64,000 nucleotides of DNA from Desulfuromonas thiophila (lineage in GTDB: Bacteria > Desulfobacterota > Desulfuromonadia > Desulfuromonadales > Desulfuromonadaceae), in the NCBI RefSeq assembly GCF_900101955.1, contig NZ_FNAQ01000004.1:1-64000 (forward strand), written 5' to 3'. The position numbers and the translations under genes are program-made. Under the pieces are notes generated by a model that worked only from the letters and a program-made list of their open reading frames with translations, was not told the DNA's origin and searched no databases. Shown piece after piece: positions 63,935 through 64,000 of this stretch. Each line of letters begins with the position of its first letter. Position 1 is the stretch's first letter.

Positions 63935-64000
63935 TCAGGTCAGACTGTTTTCCATGCGAATCAGCAGACTCTGGCCCTCGACCACCGGCAGGGCATCGAT
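63935..64000 (-). CDS. 3' end of a gene running off the right edge
   Basis: The minus strand is open from the edge to TGA 63935 and encodes 21 residues ending GQSLLIRMENSLT. A terminator follows 21 bp after the stop, which supports a real gene end. The product cannot be named from this piece. Confidence 0.45.
   Translation of the reverse strand: MDALPVVEGQSLLIRMENSLT

Overview
The window looks like the chromosome of a Deltaproteobacterium of the Desulfuromonadia (Geobacter / Pelobacter / Desulfuromonas group). This is inferred from the housekeeping order (thrS-infC-rpmI-rplT-pheS-pheT-ihfA-merR-surE-pcm-yqaA-nlpD-rpoS-apt), the abundance of histidine kinases, c-type haem proteins, indolepyruvate:ferredoxin oxidoreductase with phenylacetate-CoA ligases, and a moderately high GC content. 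No rRNA, CRISPR array or complete insertion sequence is present.

Region 1 (1-20.9 kb) is a signalling island. It starts with the 3' end of a transposase gene and ends with a histidine-kinase stump and an unidentified gene tail, close to tRNA-Arg. Two divergent gene sets leave a breakpoint near 5.43 kb. The minus set is soluble GAF kinase, NitT/TauT-like binding protein, membrane kinase with a PhnD-like sensor. The plus set is cheR, cheB, binding protein, a 1305-residue hybrid kinase with three receivers, receiver-kinase, binding lipoprotein, membrane kinase, receiver, and an HD-GYP cyclic-di-GMP phosphodiesterase. The triplet soluble kinase / binding protein / membrane kinase occurs twice in opposite orientations. 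No ABC permease or ATPase is present, so the binding proteins look like sensors. The only recognisable outputs are CheR, CheB and HD-GYP.

Region 2 (20.9-33.2 kb, all minus strand) holds tRNA-Arg, the stationary-phase block surE-pcm-yqaA-nlpD-rpoS-apt, merR, ihfA, pheST with a structured leader, the ribosomal genes rplT/rpmI, infC with an ATA start, thrS and tRNA-Val. An acyl-CoA synthetase follows on the plus strand.

Region 3 (35.5-44.6 kb, minus strand) is one apparent operon running from a possible sigma-54 promoter to a strong terminator: PilH-like receiver, unknown protein, Tll0287-type haem/HAMP protein, receiver-PATAN-like protein, Hpt-CheW fusion, CheA with C-terminal receiver, methyl-accepting protein, monohaem cytochrome c. 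Two c-haem proteins inside a chemosensory operon suggest redox or gas sensing that controls type IV pili or another non-flagellar output. tRNA-Pro follows.

Region 4 (44.6-56 kb, mostly minus strand) carries iorA-iorB-paaK-ACT-paaK for aryl-acid / aromatic amino-acid interconversion, a Na/phosphate symporter, a 152-bp MITE-like element, an OmpP1/FadL porin, a 30-residue membrane peptide, an unknown protein and an AcuC-like deacetylase.

Region 5 (56.2-64 kb) is ordinary: yhbY-rsmD-coaD, queE/queD, yacG, an unknown protein, a cation efflux protein with a cysteine-rich tail, phosphofructokinase, exbD/exbB, a LapA-like protein, a metallophosphoesterase and the 3' end of a further gene.
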